DNA of 64,000 nucleotides from Pseudomonas libanensis (GCF_001439685.1 NZ_JYLH01000012.1:162444-226443), one strand, 5' to 3'; shown: positions 8,670 to 20,041, numbered from the stretch's first letter. Translations and numbers: made by a program. The notes: a model not told the origin generated them from the sequence alone.

Positions 8670-10238
8670 GTGAACAATTACGTAAAGACGGCACTGGCCG
8701 TCGCGCTATCGGCGTGCACGTTTTCCATGGCCGTCGCCCAAGACAAGGTCATCAGCGTTGGCCTCAACGGTGATATCCGCAGCACCGACCCGGGCGTCAA
8801 CCGTGATGACAATACCGATGCGGTAATGATGCATATCGTCGAAGGCCTTGTGGCGTACCGCGAAGACACCAGCGTCGCGCCGATGCTCGCCAGTGCGGTC
8901 GCCGTGTCGCCGGATGGCCTGCGCTACACCTTTACCCTGCGCGACGGCGTGCACTTCCAGAATGGCCAGTTGCTGACCGCCAAGGACGTGCAATGGACTT
9001 GGCAGCGTTACCTCGACCCCAAGACCCAGTGGCGTTGCCTGGCGGAGTTCGATGGGCGCGGTGCGGCCAAGATCGTCGACGTCGCCGCCCCCGACGCAAA
9101 CACCGTGGTGTTCACCCTGGACCAGGCCAACGGCTTGTTCCTCGCCGCCATGGCTCGCCCGGATTGTGCCGGCAGCGGCATCCTGCACCCGGACTCCCTG
9201 GCTGCCGATGGCAGTTGGCGCGCACCGATTGGCACCGGGCCGTTCACCCTGGGCAAATGGCAGAAGGGCCAGTACGTCGAGCTGGAGCGTTTCAAGGCCT
9301 ACAGCCCACGGGCCGAGGCCACGGCGGACGGCTACACCGGCAACAAGCAGGCGTTTGTCGACAAGGTGCGGTTTGAAGTGATCCCCGATTCCGCCTCGGC
9401 CAAGGCCGCGTTGCTGTCGGGTGGCGTGGACCTGCTGCCGGATGTCACGGCGATGGACGCTGCGCAACTCAAGCAGGTGAAGAATCTGCAGGTCCAGGTC
9501 AGCCCGATCATGACCATCAGCGGCCTGCTTTTCCAGACCCGCGACCCGTTGCTCAAGGATGTGCGTATCCGCCGTGCGGTGGCGTTATCCCTGGATTACT
9601 CGCAGATGGTCGCGGCGTTGTCCGACGGCTTGTCGGTGCCCAACAACTCAATCATTCCCACTGCCAGTCCGTACTACGACAGCACCGCGCACCAGGGTTA
9701 TACCTACAACCTCGACGAGGCCCGGCGCCTGTTGAAGGAGGCCGGCTACCGCGGTGAAAAAATCCGCATGCTGGTCAACAAACGCTACCCGCAGATGTTC
9801 GACATGGGTTTGCTCAGCCAAGCCATGACCCAGGCGGCAGGGCTGAACATCGAGATGGAAACCCTGGAGTGGGGCACACAGTTGGAGCGTTACCAGACCG
9901 GTAGCTACCAGATGATGTCGTTCTCCTATTCGGGACGTTTCGATGCGGCGCAAAGCTACGAATCGGTGATCGGCGACAAGGACAAGGAACCGCGCAAAGT
10001 CTGGGACAACCCCGAGGCCCTGGCGATCCTGCGTGAGGCCCAGCGCGAAGTGGATCCCGCCAAGCGCCGGCCCCTGTTCGACCAACTGCACACGCTGATG
10101 CTCAAGGATGTACCGATGGTGGTCATCTACAACGGCACTGCCATCGGCGTCATGGGTAAGCGTGTCGAGGGTTATCGTTCCTGGCCTGTTGCCAAGCCGC
10201 GCCTGTGGGGCGTGAAGCTGGCCGACACTTCCAAGTAA
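8670..10238 (+). CDS. Peptide/amide ABC transporter substrate-binding protein (SBP family 5)
   Basis: Periplasmic family-5 binding protein (DppA/OppA fold) of 522 residues. The GTG at 8670 is chosen because AAGGAG lies ten bases upstream. It gives a clean Sec signal NNYVKTALAVALSACTF...AVAQ, whereas the longer open frame from 8622 has no signal-like start. Family features include NRDDNTDAVMMHIVEGL and RDGVHFQNGQLLTAKDVQWTWQR. It captures di- or oligopeptide-like, opine-like or amide ligands for the permeases at 10250-12057. It leads a contiguous five-gene import block (binding protein, two permeases, fused ATPase, porin). Confidence 0.88.
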   Translation: MNNYVKTALAVALSACTFSMAVAQDKVISVGLNGDIRSTDPGVNRDDNTDAVMMHIVEGLVAYREDTSVAPMLASAVAVSPDGLRYTFTLRDGVHFQNGQLLTAKDVQWTWQRYLDPKTQWRCLAEFDGRGAAKIVDVAAPDANTVVFTLDQANGLFLAAMARPDCAGSGILHPDSLAADGSWRAPIGTGPFTLGKWQKGQYVELERFKAYSPRAEATADGYTGNKQAFVDKVRFEVIPDSASAKAALLSGGVDLLPDVTAMDAAQLKQVKNLQVQVSPIMTISGLLFQTRDPLLKDVRIRRAVALSLDYSQMVAALSDGLSVPNNSIIPTASPYYDSTAHQGYTYNLDEARRLLKEAGYRGEKIRMLVNKRYPQMFDMGLLSQAMTQAAGLNIEMETLEWGTQLERYQTGSYQMMSFSYSGRFDAAQSYESVIGDKDKEPRKVWDNPEALAILREAQREVDPAKRRPLFDQLHTLMLKDVPMVVIYNGTAIGVMGKRVEGYRSWPVAKPRLWGVKLADTSK

Positions 10239-10249
10239 GGCGTAGCGCT

Positions 10250-11191
10250 ATGTTTCGATTCATCTCACACAGGCTCGGCATGGCGGTGCCGACCCTGTTG
10301 CTGATCTCGGTGATTGTGTTTGCCTTGATCCGCCTGATCCCCGGCGACCCGGCCTTGCTGATGCTCGGCGACATGGCCGACCCGCAAAGCCTGGCCGATA
10401 TGCGCAGCAGCCTGGGGCTGGACCACTCGGTGGTGACCCAGTACCTGATCTGGATAAAGTCGGTGCTCAGTGGCGACCTCGGGGTGTCCATCAGCAGCCG
10501 CCAGCCGGTTTTGGATTTGCTGGTGGAGCGCTTCAGCGTCAGCGCCACGGTGGTGCTGGTGGCGGTGCTGTTGGCAACCCTGCTGGCGGTGCCGGTGGGT
10601 CTGCTCGCGGCCTGGAAGCAAAACAGCGCGATGGACCTGGGCCTGGTGGTGACGGCGACGCTGTTGCTGTCGGTGCCGAGCTTCTGGTTGGGCTTATTGC
10701 TGCTCTACGTGTTCGGTATCCAGCTGGGCTGGCTGCCGGTGATCGGCTACGTCGGCTTTGGCAGCGACCCGATGAAAGCGCTGACTTATGTGGTGCTGCC
10801 AATCGTGACCCTGACCCTGGTTGAGTTCGGCGCCATCGCCCGAATGGCACGGGCCAGCACCATTGAAGTGTTGCGCCTGGAATATATCGCCCATGCCCGG
10901 GCCAAGGGCTTGTCGGAGGGCGCGGTGCTGTGGAAACACGCCCTGCGCAATGCCTTCGCACCGACCTGGACCCTGATCGGCCTGATCCTCGGCAACCTGC
11001 TCGGCGGCATTGCGGTGCTGGAAACCGTGTTCACCTTGCCCGGTATCGGCCGGCTGATGGTCGACGCGATCTTCTCCCGCGACTACCCGGTGTTGCAGGG
11101 CTGTCTGTTGCTGATCACCTGCATCTATGTGTTGGTCAACCTGTTGGTGGATCTGCTGTATCCGCTGTTCGATCCAAGGGTGAAGCTATGA
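10250..11191 (+). CDS. ABC transporter permease, DppB-like
   Basis: Inner-membrane permease of 313 residues with about six transmembrane helices and a cytoplasmic EAA loop (YIAHARAKGLSEG). The N-terminus FRFISHRLGMAVPTLLLIS is typical of DppB/OppB. The ATG at 10250 is preceded by TAAGG, which also carries the stop of the binding-protein gene. Its own stop overlaps the next ATG (ATGA), showing translational coupling to the DppC-like partner. Confidence 0.9.
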   Translation: MFRFISHRLGMAVPTLLLISVIVFALIRLIPGDPALLMLGDMADPQSLADMRSSLGLDHSVVTQYLIWIKSVLSGDLGVSISSRQPVLDLLVERFSVSATVVLVAVLLATLLAVPVGLLAAWKQNSAMDLGLVVTATLLLSVPSFWLGLLLLYVFGIQLGWLPVIGYVGFGSDPMKALTYVVLPIVTLTLVEFGAIARMARASTIEVLRLEYIAHARAKGLSEGAVLWKHALRNAFAPTWTLIGLILGNLLGGIAVLETVFTLPGIGRLMVDAIFSRDYPVLQGCLLLITCIYVLVNLLVDLLYPLFDPRVKL

Positions 11192-12057
11192 ACTTGAAGA
11201 CGCCTGCCCTGCCCGGCGTAGCGGCGATCCCGCCGCGTCGACGCCGACGCTACCCGCCGCTGAATGCGCTGATTGGCGGCGGCTTGCTCGCAGCCCTGGT
11301 GTTGTTGGCCTTGCTCGGCGTGGTGTGGACGCCATACGACCCGCTCAAGCTCGACCTGCTCTCGCGCCTGCACGCACCGAATGCCGTGCACTGGCTGGGC
11401 ACCGATGAATTTGGCCGGGATGTGTTCAGCCGCTTGATCATCGGTGCGCGCACCAGCCTGTGGATCAGCCTGCTGTCGGTGAGTGTGGCGGTGGTCTGCG
11501 GCACGCTGATCGGCATGCTCGCCGGTTACCTGCGCGGCTGGACCGACCGCATCCTGATGATGCTCAACGATGCGCTGCTCGCGTTCCCCGGCATCCTCAT
11601 GGCCCTGGGCATCATGGCGATTGTCGGCGCCAGCCAGTACGGCATCGTGCTCGCCCTGGGCATTGCCTACACGCCTTCGGTGGTGCGGGTGGTGCGCGGC
11701 AGTGTGCTGTCATTGCGTGAGTTGGAGTTTATCGAGGCGTCGCGGGTGATCGGCAACTCCGAGCTGTACACCATGTTCCGCCACATCACGCCCAACTGCC
11801 TCGCGCCGTTGTGTGTGCTGGCCACCAGCATGTTCGGCTGGGCGTTGCTCTCGGAGAGCGCGCTGAGCTTCCTCGGCCTTGGCGTGCCACCACCGGCCGC
11901 GACCTGGGGCAGCATGCTCTCGGCGAGCCGCACCTATATCTCGAACGCGCCGTGGCTGGGGATCTTCCCGGGCATCTTTATCAGCCTGACGTTGCTTGCT
12001 ATCAATCTGTTCGGCGATGCCTTGCGTGATCGTCTCGACCCGCGCATGAGGAAATGA
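11188..12057 (+). CDS. ABC transporter permease, DppC-like
   Basis: Second permease of the importer, 289 residues. After a basic N-terminus (PPRRRRRYPP) comes one helix, then HWLGTDEFGRDVFSRLI, the signature region of DppC/OppC proteins. The EAA loop is EFIEASRVIGNSE. The start overlaps the previous stop by four bases (ATGA), and its stop overlaps the following ATPase start region. It forms the heterodimeric channel with the DppB-like subunit. Confidence 0.9.
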   Translation: MNLKTPALPGVAAIPPRRRRRYPPLNALIGGGLLAALVLLALLGVVWTPYDPLKLDLLSRLHAPNAVHWLGTDEFGRDVFSRLIIGARTSLWISLLSVSVAVVCGTLIGMLAGYLRGWTDRILMMLNDALLAFPGILMALGIMAIVGASQYGIVLALGIAYTPSVVRVVRGSVLSLRELEFIEASRVIGNSELYTMFRHITPNCLAPLCVLATSMFGWALLSESALSFLGLGVPPPAATWGSMLSASRTYISNAPWLGIFPGIFISLTLLAINLFGDALRDRLDPRMRK

Positions 12058-12059
12058 GC

Positions 12060-13691
<1,632 letters not shown>

Positions 13692-13730
13692 GTACTGCTG
13701 CACCCCAGGCCACGGCATTAAACCCAGCCC

Positions 13731-13753
13731 TTCGCAAATCGACGGTTTGCGAA
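13731..13753. promoter_or_regulatory. Perfect inverted repeat upstream of the OprD gene
   Basis: TTCGCAAA and TTTGCGAA form an 8-base perfect inverted repeat with a 7-base spacer, 68 bases before the porin start. There is no T run, so it is either an operator or an mRNA hairpin that separates expression of the porin from the importer genes. Confidence 0.4.
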
Positions 13754-13820
13754 GCGGGCGAAGCCATGGCCGAAGAAAACAAAAACAACCCCACTCAACC
13801 TGTCTGCCAGGAACCTACAC

Positions 13821-15101
13821 ATGAATAACCGCATCAACAAAGTTGTCGCCAGTGCCAGCGTCGTGGGCGCCGGTTTCATGCCCTTGTTTGCCCAGGCCGA
13901 CTTCGTCGCCGACAGCAAAGCGGCGCTGGAGTTGAAGAACTACTACTTCAACCGCGACTACCGCGAGACCAGCGGGCAGAACAAACGTGCCGAATGGGCG
14001 CAGGGTTTTATCCTCAAACTCGAGTCGGGCTTTACCGACGGTACCGTGGGTTTTGGCCTGGACGCGGTGGGAATGTTGGGCATCAAGCTCGATTCGAGCC
14101 CGGACAACTCCGGCACCGGGCTGCTGGCACGCTCCAGCATGGCCGAGCCAGGCTCCCCCAGCTACGCCCGCCGCGCCCATGACAACTATTCAAAACTGGG
14201 CCTCACCGGCAAGGCGCGCCTGGCCAAAAGCGAGTTGCGCGTGGGTTACATGGTGCCTGACCTGCCGACGCTGCAGCCGAACCTGAGCCGCCTGTTCCCG
14301 CAGAGTTTCAGCGGTACCGCAGTGACCTCCAAGGACATCGACAAGCTGACACTGACCGCCGGCCAACTGGACCAGGTCAAGCAGCGCGACTCAACCCACT
14401 ACGAGGATATGGGGCTTACCAGCCAGTACGGCGCCTACAAAAGCAGCGCCAAGAGCGATGAGTTCCGCTACGCCGGCGGCGAGTACGCACTCACGCCGAC
14501 GACCTTTGTGACCTACCAGTTCGCGCAACTGGAAAGCCTGTACCAACAGCATTACCTGGGCTTGAAAAACAGCTTTAAGTTGGGCCCGGGCACGTTCAAG
14601 ACCGATATCCGCTATTTCAGCGCCAGTGAAGACGCTGCAGGCCTGGCCGGCAAGGTGGATAACCGGGCGTTGAGTACGCGCATCGGCTATGGCCTCTACG
14701 GCCACAACCTCAGCGGCGGTTACCAGGAACAGTACGGCTCGACGCCGTTCACCTATGTGGACGGCACCAACACCTACCTGTTCACCGAGTATCAACTGGC
14801 CAACTTCTCCCAAACCGGCGAGCGCGTGTGGCATGCCCGCTATGACTATGACTTCGCCTCGCTGGGCATTCCGGGCCTGCTGTTCTCGACGCGTTATGCC
14901 AAGGGCGACAACGCCAAGGTCATCGGCTTCAACGGCGAAGGACGCGAGTGGGAGAGGGACTTGAGCCTCGGCTATGTGGTGCAGAGCGGCACGTTCAAGG
15001 ATGTCTCGCTGCGTTGGCAGAACGCCAGCGCGACGAGCAACTTCGCCCGTGACACCAACGAAAACAGAGTGATCCTGGGCTACACCGTGGCGCTCTGGTA
15101 G
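13821..15101 (+). CDS. OprD-family outer membrane porin
   Basis: A 426-residue OprD-type specific porin. It has a signal peptide ending near AQA (about residues 24-26), then the family start DFVADSKAALELKNYYFNRD, repeated amphipathic beta strands and a C-terminal aromatic end (GYTVALW). OprD-family channels take up amino acids, peptides or aromatic acids. Its place between the ABC importer and the catabolic enzymes says it is the outer-membrane entry port for the same substrate. AGGAA precedes the ATG. Confidence 0.9.
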   Translation: MNNRINKVVASASVVGAGFMPLFAQADFVADSKAALELKNYYFNRDYRETSGQNKRAEWAQGFILKLESGFTDGTVGFGLDAVGMLGIKLDSSPDNSGTGLLARSSMAEPGSPSYARRAHDNYSKLGLTGKARLAKSELRVGYMVPDLPTLQPNLSRLFPQSFSGTAVTSKDIDKLTLTAGQLDQVKQRDSTHYEDMGLTSQYGAYKSSAKSDEFRYAGGEYALTPTTFVTYQFAQLESLYQQHYLGLKNSFKLGPGTFKTDIRYFSASEDAAGLAGKVDNRALSTRIGYGLYGHNLSGGYQEQYGSTPFTYVDGTNTYLFTEYQLANFSQTGERVWHARYDYDFASLGIPGLLFSTRYAKGDNAKVIGFNGEGREWERDLSLGYVVQSGTFKDVSLRWQNASATSNFARDTNENRVILGYTVALW

Positions 15102-15108
15102 CGGTAAT

Positions 15109-15139
15109 GGCGTGCAACAGGAACAGCCTGTTGCACGCC
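15109..15139 (+). other. Intercistronic 13-base-pair hairpin
   Basis: GGCGTGCAACAGG and CCTGTTGCACGCC form a perfect 13-base stem with a 5-base loop between the porin stop and the hydrolase start. No T run follows. It may stabilise the upstream transporter and porin mRNA, or partly terminate, giving different levels of transporter and enzymes. Confidence 0.6.
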
Positions 15140-15167
15140 CAAGCAGTGGAAAGAGGGGATAGATCAG

Positions 15168-16685
15168 ATGACGAGTTTGCCGTTGCGACGGGCACTGCCC
15201 AGTCAACAACGCGTATCGGCGCGTGGCGTAAGTGATTTCATCGAAGCGGTGAACGCTGCGGACCTGGAGTTGCACAGCTTCATGCTGTACCGCGATGGCG
15301 CGGTGGTAGCCGAAGCGTTTTGGGCGCCTTATTGCGCCGAACGCCTGCATGTCCAGCATTCGGCGACAAAAAGCTGGGTGTCCATGGCCGTCGGGCTGTT
15401 GGTGGATGACGGCGTGCTGTCGCTGGACGCCAAGGTGGTGGATTTTTTTCCCGCCGATTGCCCGGCATCCATCAGCGCCAACCTGGCGGCCATGACCGTG
15501 CGGGATTTGCTGACCATGCGCACCGGCCATCGCCAGGGCATTTCTGGTGGTGCCTGGCGCGGGCGCAGTGACAGTTGGGTGCGGTTGTTCCTCAATGAGC
15601 CGGTCGAAGACCCGCCAGGGCACCGGTTTATCTATAGCAGTGCGTCGAGCTTCATGCTCTCGGCGATTGTCAGCGTAGTCAGCGGCCAGACGGCGTTCGA
15701 GCTGTGCAACGCACGTATCTTCCAACCCATGGGCATGGGCCCCATCGAGTGGGACCTGGCTCCTGGCGGTTTCAACACCGGTGGCAATGGCCTCAGTTGC
15801 CGCACCGAAGACTTGCTCAAATTCGGCGTGTTGCACTTGCAACACGGCAACTGGCAGGGGCAGCAATTGCTGTCCCGAGAATGGGTGGCCGAAGCGACCC
15901 GTGGGCACGTCGATGATGTATGGATGGGCGCCTTCGATGGCAAGCGCTACCTGAGTCGCGACGAGTCGAGCGGCGCGGCTGTCACGCGCCGCGAAGGCTA
16001 CGGCTACCAGTGGTGGATGACCCTGCACGGTGGGTATTACGCCTCCGGCGTGTTTGGCCAGCAGTGCATCGTGCTACCGCGCCATAACGCGGTGATTGCG
16101 TTTACCGCGGGACTCGCCCTGGGCGAGCGGCGCTTGCACAGCCTGCTCTGGGAGCATCTTTTGCCGGCGCTGGACGTACCCAGCGAAGGCTCGGCGGATG
16201 CCGCGCTGGCGGCGCTGCTGGCCCATCAACAACGGCCAGTCATGTCTGGCGCCGCGAGCTCGCCGCGCCAGGCTGAATTCAGCACTACGTTTGCCATGCA
16301 GGCCAACGAAGACCAGGTCAGCGAAGTGCGCCTGGAGTTCGGGCCTGAGTATTGTGACTTTTACCTCACCGACCCCCGTGGCACCCATTGCATCCGTGCC
16401 GGGTTGAGCGCCGGCATCGAAACCCAGACCAGCATGACCGGCCACTATCTGCATCACCAATACCAGCCGGAACTCACCCCCGTGGTGGCGCAGGCGCGCT
16501 GGACCGAAGACCGGGTGTTGAGCATGACCTGGCAGTTTGTCGAGACGGCGTTTTGTGATCGGGTCACCTGCCGTATCGAACACGGCACCTTGTACGTGGA
16601 CCGCAGCGTCAACGTAAACGCAGGCCCGTTGCAGCGCCCGACGCTGGCCGGCCATCCAACCATCGCTTTGCAGGAGTCGCCATGA
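15168..16685 (+). CDS. Serine hydrolase, SxxK beta-lactamase/amidase fold
   Basis: Protein of 505 residues of the beta-lactamase-related COG1680 family. It has catalytic SATK (Ser65, Lys68), Tyr in IYSSAS (Tyr156) and a third-box equivalent in SGVFGQQ. The family includes 6-aminohexanoate-dimer hydrolase (NylB), D-aminopeptidases and EstB esterases. There is no obvious signal peptide, so the substrate is probably hydrolysed in the cytoplasm. The extra C-terminal part (about 375-505) resembles a small beta domain. It overlaps the aminotransferase gene by four bases (ATGA), so hydrolysis product and transaminase substrate are likely linked. Confidence 0.8.
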   Translation: MTSLPLRRALPSQQRVSARGVSDFIEAVNAADLELHSFMLYRDGAVVAEAFWAPYCAERLHVQHSATKSWVSMAVGLLVDDGVLSLDAKVVDFFPADCPASISANLAAMTVRDLLTMRTGHRQGISGGAWRGRSDSWVRLFLNEPVEDPPGHRFIYSSASSFMLSAIVSVVSGQTAFELCNARIFQPMGMGPIEWDLAPGGFNTGGNGLSCRTEDLLKFGVLHLQHGNWQGQQLLSREWVAEATRGHVDDVWMGAFDGKRYLSRDESSGAAVTRREGYGYQWWMTLHGGYYASGVFGQQCIVLPRHNAVIAFTAGLALGERRLHSLLWEHLLPALDVPSEGSADAALAALLAHQQRPVMSGAASSPRQAEFSTTFAMQANEDQVSEVRLEFGPEYCDFYLTDPRGTHCIRAGLSAGIETQTSMTGHYLHHQYQPELTPVVAQARWTEDRVLSMTWQFVETAFCDRVTCRIEHGTLYVDRSVNVNAGPLQRPTLAGHPTIALQESP

Positions 16686-18007
16686 ACGATTTTTCCAACC
16701 CTTCAGTTTCCGCGCGCGGCGCGTTCTGGGCGCCATTTACCCCGATGCGCCAGTTCCAGCAACAACCGATGATGTTCGCCAGCGCCGACGGTATGCACTA
16801 CACCACCACCGATGGGCGCCGCGTACTCGACGCAATGGCGGGGCTGTGGTGCGTGAACGCCGGGCATGGCCAGCCGAAAATAGTCGAAGCCATTCGCGAA
16901 GCGGCGGCGCGCCTGGACTTTGTCTCGTCGTTCAAGATGAGCCATCCCCAGGCCCTGGAAATGGCCGAGCGCCTGATCGACATCAGCCCCGCCGGTATGG
17001 AGCAGGTGTTCTTCACCAACTCCGGATCTGAAGCGGTGGATACTGCGTTGAAGATCGCGCGGGCGTATCACCAGGCGCGTGGTGATTGCCGTCGGACCAA
17101 ATTTATCGGGCGTGCCAAAGGCTACCATGGCATGGGCTTCGGTGGGCTGTCGGTATCCGGTATCGGTCGCCAGAAACGTGACTTTGGCCCGCTGCTGGGG
17201 GAGGTCTCGCACCTGCCATTGCCCTATGACGCGGGCATGCGTTTCAGCGTTGGGCAGCCGCAGCAGGGCGCCAGTTACGCTGATGCGCTGACACAACTGC
17301 TGGATATCCAGGACCCGAGCACCGTGGCCGCGGTGATTGTCGAGCCGGTGACCGGCTCCGGCGGGGTTTATGCGCCGCCCCAAGGCTATTTGCAACGCTT
17401 GCGCGAGATTTGCACACGGCACGGCGTGCTGTTGATTTTCGATGAGGTAATCACCGGTTTTGGCCGCGTCGGCGCGCCCTTTGCCGCGCAAGCCTTCGGC
17501 GTGCTGCCGGACCTGATCACCACCGCCAAGGGCCTGACCAACGGCGCCGTGCCCATGGGCGGCGTGCTGGTCAGTGGCGCGGTGTATGAAGCGTTCATGG
17601 CCGGGCCGCAGAACGTCATCGAACTGATGCACGGCTACACCTATTCCGCGCACCCACTGGCGTGTGCGGCCGGGTTGGCGACCCTGGAGGTGCATCGTGA
17701 ATTGGGCATCAACCAGCACGTCAACGCGGTGAGTGGGCTGTGGCAGTCGACCGCACTCGCGCTGCAAGGCATCGGCGCGGTGCTGGACGTACGCGCGATC
17801 GGTTTGCTCTGCGCGGTGGAGCTCGAGCCGCGCCCAGGTTTCCCCGGCGCGCGTGGCAGCGAGGTTGCGCAGTGGTGCTTCGACAACGGCGTGCTGGTGC
17901 GCGGCTCGGGTGACACCATTGTGATTTCGCCGCCGCTGGTCATCAGCCCGCAGGAGATCGCCCAGGTGTTCGAAACCCTGGCGAGTGCCCTGAAACACGT
18001 CGCCTGA
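16682..18007 (+). CDS. Class III omega-aminotransferase (beta-alanine:pyruvate transaminase-like)
   Basis: PLP enzyme of 441 residues. It has AMAGLWCVNAGHG near the N-terminus, phosphate-binding NSGSEAVDTALK (113-124), FDEVITGFGR with Asp254 binding the pyridine nitrogen, and the Schiff-base Lys283 in TTAKGLTNG. The pattern matches omega-amino acid:pyruvate aminotransferases (beta-alanine, GABA, longer omega-amino acids). It is translationally coupled to the SxxK hydrolase and lies 14 bases from the aldehyde dehydrogenase. The inferred reaction is an omega-amino acid to a semialdehyde that the next enzyme oxidises. Chain length of the substrate is unknown. Confidence 0.85.
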   Translation: MNDFSNPSVSARGAFWAPFTPMRQFQQQPMMFASADGMHYTTTDGRRVLDAMAGLWCVNAGHGQPKIVEAIREAAARLDFVSSFKMSHPQALEMAERLIDISPAGMEQVFFTNSGSEAVDTALKIARAYHQARGDCRRTKFIGRAKGYHGMGFGGLSVSGIGRQKRDFGPLLGEVSHLPLPYDAGMRFSVGQPQQGASYADALTQLLDIQDPSTVAAVIVEPVTGSGGVYAPPQGYLQRLREICTRHGVLLIFDEVITGFGRVGAPFAAQAFGVLPDLITTAKGLTNGAVPMGGVLVSGAVYEAFMAGPQNVIELMHGYTYSAHPLACAAGLATLEVHRELGINQHVNAVSGLWQSTALALQGIGAVLDVRAIGLLCAVELEPRPGFPGARGSEVAQWCFDNGVLVRGSGDTIVISPPLVISPQEIAQVFETLASALKHVA

Positions 18008-18021
18008 AGGGAGTCCAAGGT

Positions 18022-19440
18022 ATGTCGGATCTGTTTGAGTTCTATATTGACGGTGCCTGGGTCAAGCCTCACGGCACGGCCATTGAGCCCGTGGTAAATC
18101 CGTCCACCGAGCAGGTGGTTGCGCGCATCACCCTTGGCGACAGCCACGATGTGGACCGCGCAGTCGGCGCGGCCAGGCAAGCGTTTTCCGGGTTCGCAGC
18201 AAGTTCGCTTGAGGCGCGTGTCGACCTGCTGCAACGCATTATCCAGGCCTACAAACTCCACAGCGAAGCGCTGGTCGAAGCAGTTCACCTGGAAATGGGC
18301 GCGCCGCTGTCCCTGGCCCGCAGTGCACATGTGCCGGCAGGCCTGGGCCATCTGGTGCAGGCGCTGGAAGTGCTACGCGATTACCGCTTCGAACGCCGCG
18401 TGGGCCAGACGCTAGTGGTGCGTGAGCCTATCGGCGTGTGCGCCCTGATTACCCCTTGGAACTGGCCACTCAATCAACTCACCTGCAAGCTCGCACCCGC
18501 CCTGGCGGTGGGCTGCACCGTCGTACTCAAGCCAAGTGAGTGTGCGCCGTTGTCGGCGCATATCGTCGCGCAAATCCTGCATGAGGCCGGGGTGCCGAAG
18601 GGGGTGTTCAACCTGGTCAACGGTAATGGGCCGGTGGTTGGCGCTGCGCTGGCCAGCCATGCCGAGGTGGATATGGTGTCGTTTACCGGCTCGACCCGCG
18701 CCGGCATCGCAGTGGCCAAGGCGGCGGCCGATACAGTCAAGCGTGTGTCCCAGGAGCTGGGCGGCAAATCCGCGAATATTCTGCTCGACGACGCCTATCT
18801 GCCTAGCGCGGTGCGTCACGGGTTACAGGCGTGCATCCGTAACAGCGGCCAGTCGTGCAATGCGCCGACGCGCCTGCTAGTACCGCGCACGCAGCAACAG
18901 GCTGTGATTGATATCGTCCGGGAAGAGCTGGCGCAGGTGTGTTTCGACGACAGTCAGCCGACCTGCGCCATCGGCCCTGTGGCGAACGCCCTGCAATTTG
19001 AACGGGTTCAGGCCATGATCGTTCAGGCCATCGCCGAGGGTTCGCGATTGATCGCCGGAGGACTGGGACGACCACGGGGGATTGAGCGCGGGTACTACGT
19101 GCAACCTACGGTATTTGCCGACGTCACCCCGGACATGCTCGTGGCGCGGGAAGAAATCTTCGGCCCGGTCCTGGCGATCATACCGTACGACAGCGAAGCC
19201 GAGGCGATAGCCATCGCGAACGACAGCCCTTATGGCTTGTCAGGCTACGTCACCTCGACCAGTCTTGAACGCAGCCGTAGGGTTGCGCGGCAATTGCGCA
19301 CCGGCATGGTCCACCTCAACGGCGCCCGGGCCGACCAGGCAGCGCCGTTTGGAGGCTACAAGCAGTCGGGTAATGGGCGGGAGTGGGGCGAGTTGGGGTT
19401 TGAAGAATACCTGGAGAACAAGTCATTGTTTGGGTATTAA
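18022..19440 (+). CDS. NAD(P)-dependent aldehyde dehydrogenase
   Basis: A 472-residue ALDH with all catalytic elements: PWNWPL with Asn147, general base Glu245 in QELGGKS, nucleophile Cys279 in NSGQSCN, and EEIFGPV near the C-terminus. GGAG precedes the ATG. As the last gene of the block it most likely oxidises the semialdehyde made by the upstream transaminase to a dicarboxylate (for example malonate, succinate, glutarate or adipate semialdehyde). Substrate length is not visible. Confidence 0.87.
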   Translation: MSDLFEFYIDGAWVKPHGTAIEPVVNPSTEQVVARITLGDSHDVDRAVGAARQAFSGFAASSLEARVDLLQRIIQAYKLHSEALVEAVHLEMGAPLSLARSAHVPAGLGHLVQALEVLRDYRFERRVGQTLVVREPIGVCALITPWNWPLNQLTCKLAPALAVGCTVVLKPSECAPLSAHIVAQILHEAGVPKGVFNLVNGNGPVVGAALASHAEVDMVSFTGSTRAGIAVAKAAADTVKRVSQELGGKSANILLDDAYLPSAVRHGLQACIRNSGQSCNAPTRLLVPRTQQQAVIDIVREELAQVCFDDSQPTCAIGPVANALQFERVQAMIVQAIAEGSRLIAGGLGRPRGIERGYYVQPTVFADVTPDMLVAREEIFGPVLAIIPYDSEAEAIAIANDSPYGLSGYVTSTSLERSRRVARQLRTGMVHLNGARADQAAPFGGYKQSGNGREWGELGFEEYLENKSLFGY

Positions 19441-19477
19441 CGTTTCAGAGACATCCCAGTTGGCTGCCAGGCCGCCT

Positions 19478-19571
19478 TCGCAGGCAAGCCAGCTCCCACA
19501 TTTGGATCGCGGCGCGTCAGTTAGATCAGCGTCGGCTGTCAGATCGTTACGGGAGCAAGCCCCCTCCCACA
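19478..19571. repeat. Two REP half-elements, same orientation
   Basis: CGCAGGCAAGCCAGCTCCCACA (19480-19500) and GGAGCAAGCCCCCTCCCACA (19552-19571) are right-half REP sequences of two different classes. Their left partners are missing, so this is a decayed REP locus downstream of the aldehyde dehydrogenase. Confidence 0.75.
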
Positions 19572-20041
19572 CTGTGCGTATTCCAATGCCTGGATTCAAC
19601 GCCCTTGAAGGTAACACTCTGAATGTGGGGGGTGAGGGCCCTGTCTGTCAGCCGAAACCCGGACATTCAACTGGATAGAACGGGGTTGGCGAGCGATTCA
19701 TTGCTGAAACGATTAAAGCCCTGTAGGAGATTGGCTATATGTAGCCGATGCCGGCATTCGATCATTCATCTAAATTAATATTTTTATCCGGAATATCAGA
19801 TAGTTAACTGTCTGTAAAAATAATCCGCCTGCCTTCGTTGCCGTTTTTACTCGCCAGAAACGTCGAATTACTGACGCGACTTTTATGGCAGCCTGTGTCC
19901 CGGGTTTCCGCTACATACGTAGGATAAATCCCTATGGCTTAATAAAATCGCGAACGCCGAGTTACGTTCAAGCAGTACGGACCGCCCCGCCCAGGCCCAG
20001 CGCGTCCGTTGACGGTTTTCGACATCAAGGATGAGATGGCT
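19572..20041. other. Long intergenic region before the LuxR-type gene
   Basis: About 470 bases without a credible coding region. The middle part (19760-19830) is AT-rich and holds an 18-base palindrome at 19797. This is presumably the leader and promoter of the LuxR-type regulator at 20042. Confidence 0.5.
19797..19814. promoter_or_regulatory. 18-base near-perfect palindrome centred on GTTAAC
   Basis: CAGATAGTTAACTGTCTG is symmetrical except for one base pair. It lies about 230 bases upstream of the LuxR-type regulator in AT-rich DNA. Its symmetry and length fit a dimeric regulator's operator, possibly for the LuxR-type protein itself. Confidence 0.4.

Noticed and set aside
14391..16028. Minus-strand open frame of about 545 codons
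   Set aside because: Spans antisense of the OprD porin and serine hydrolase; no motif or ribosome site.
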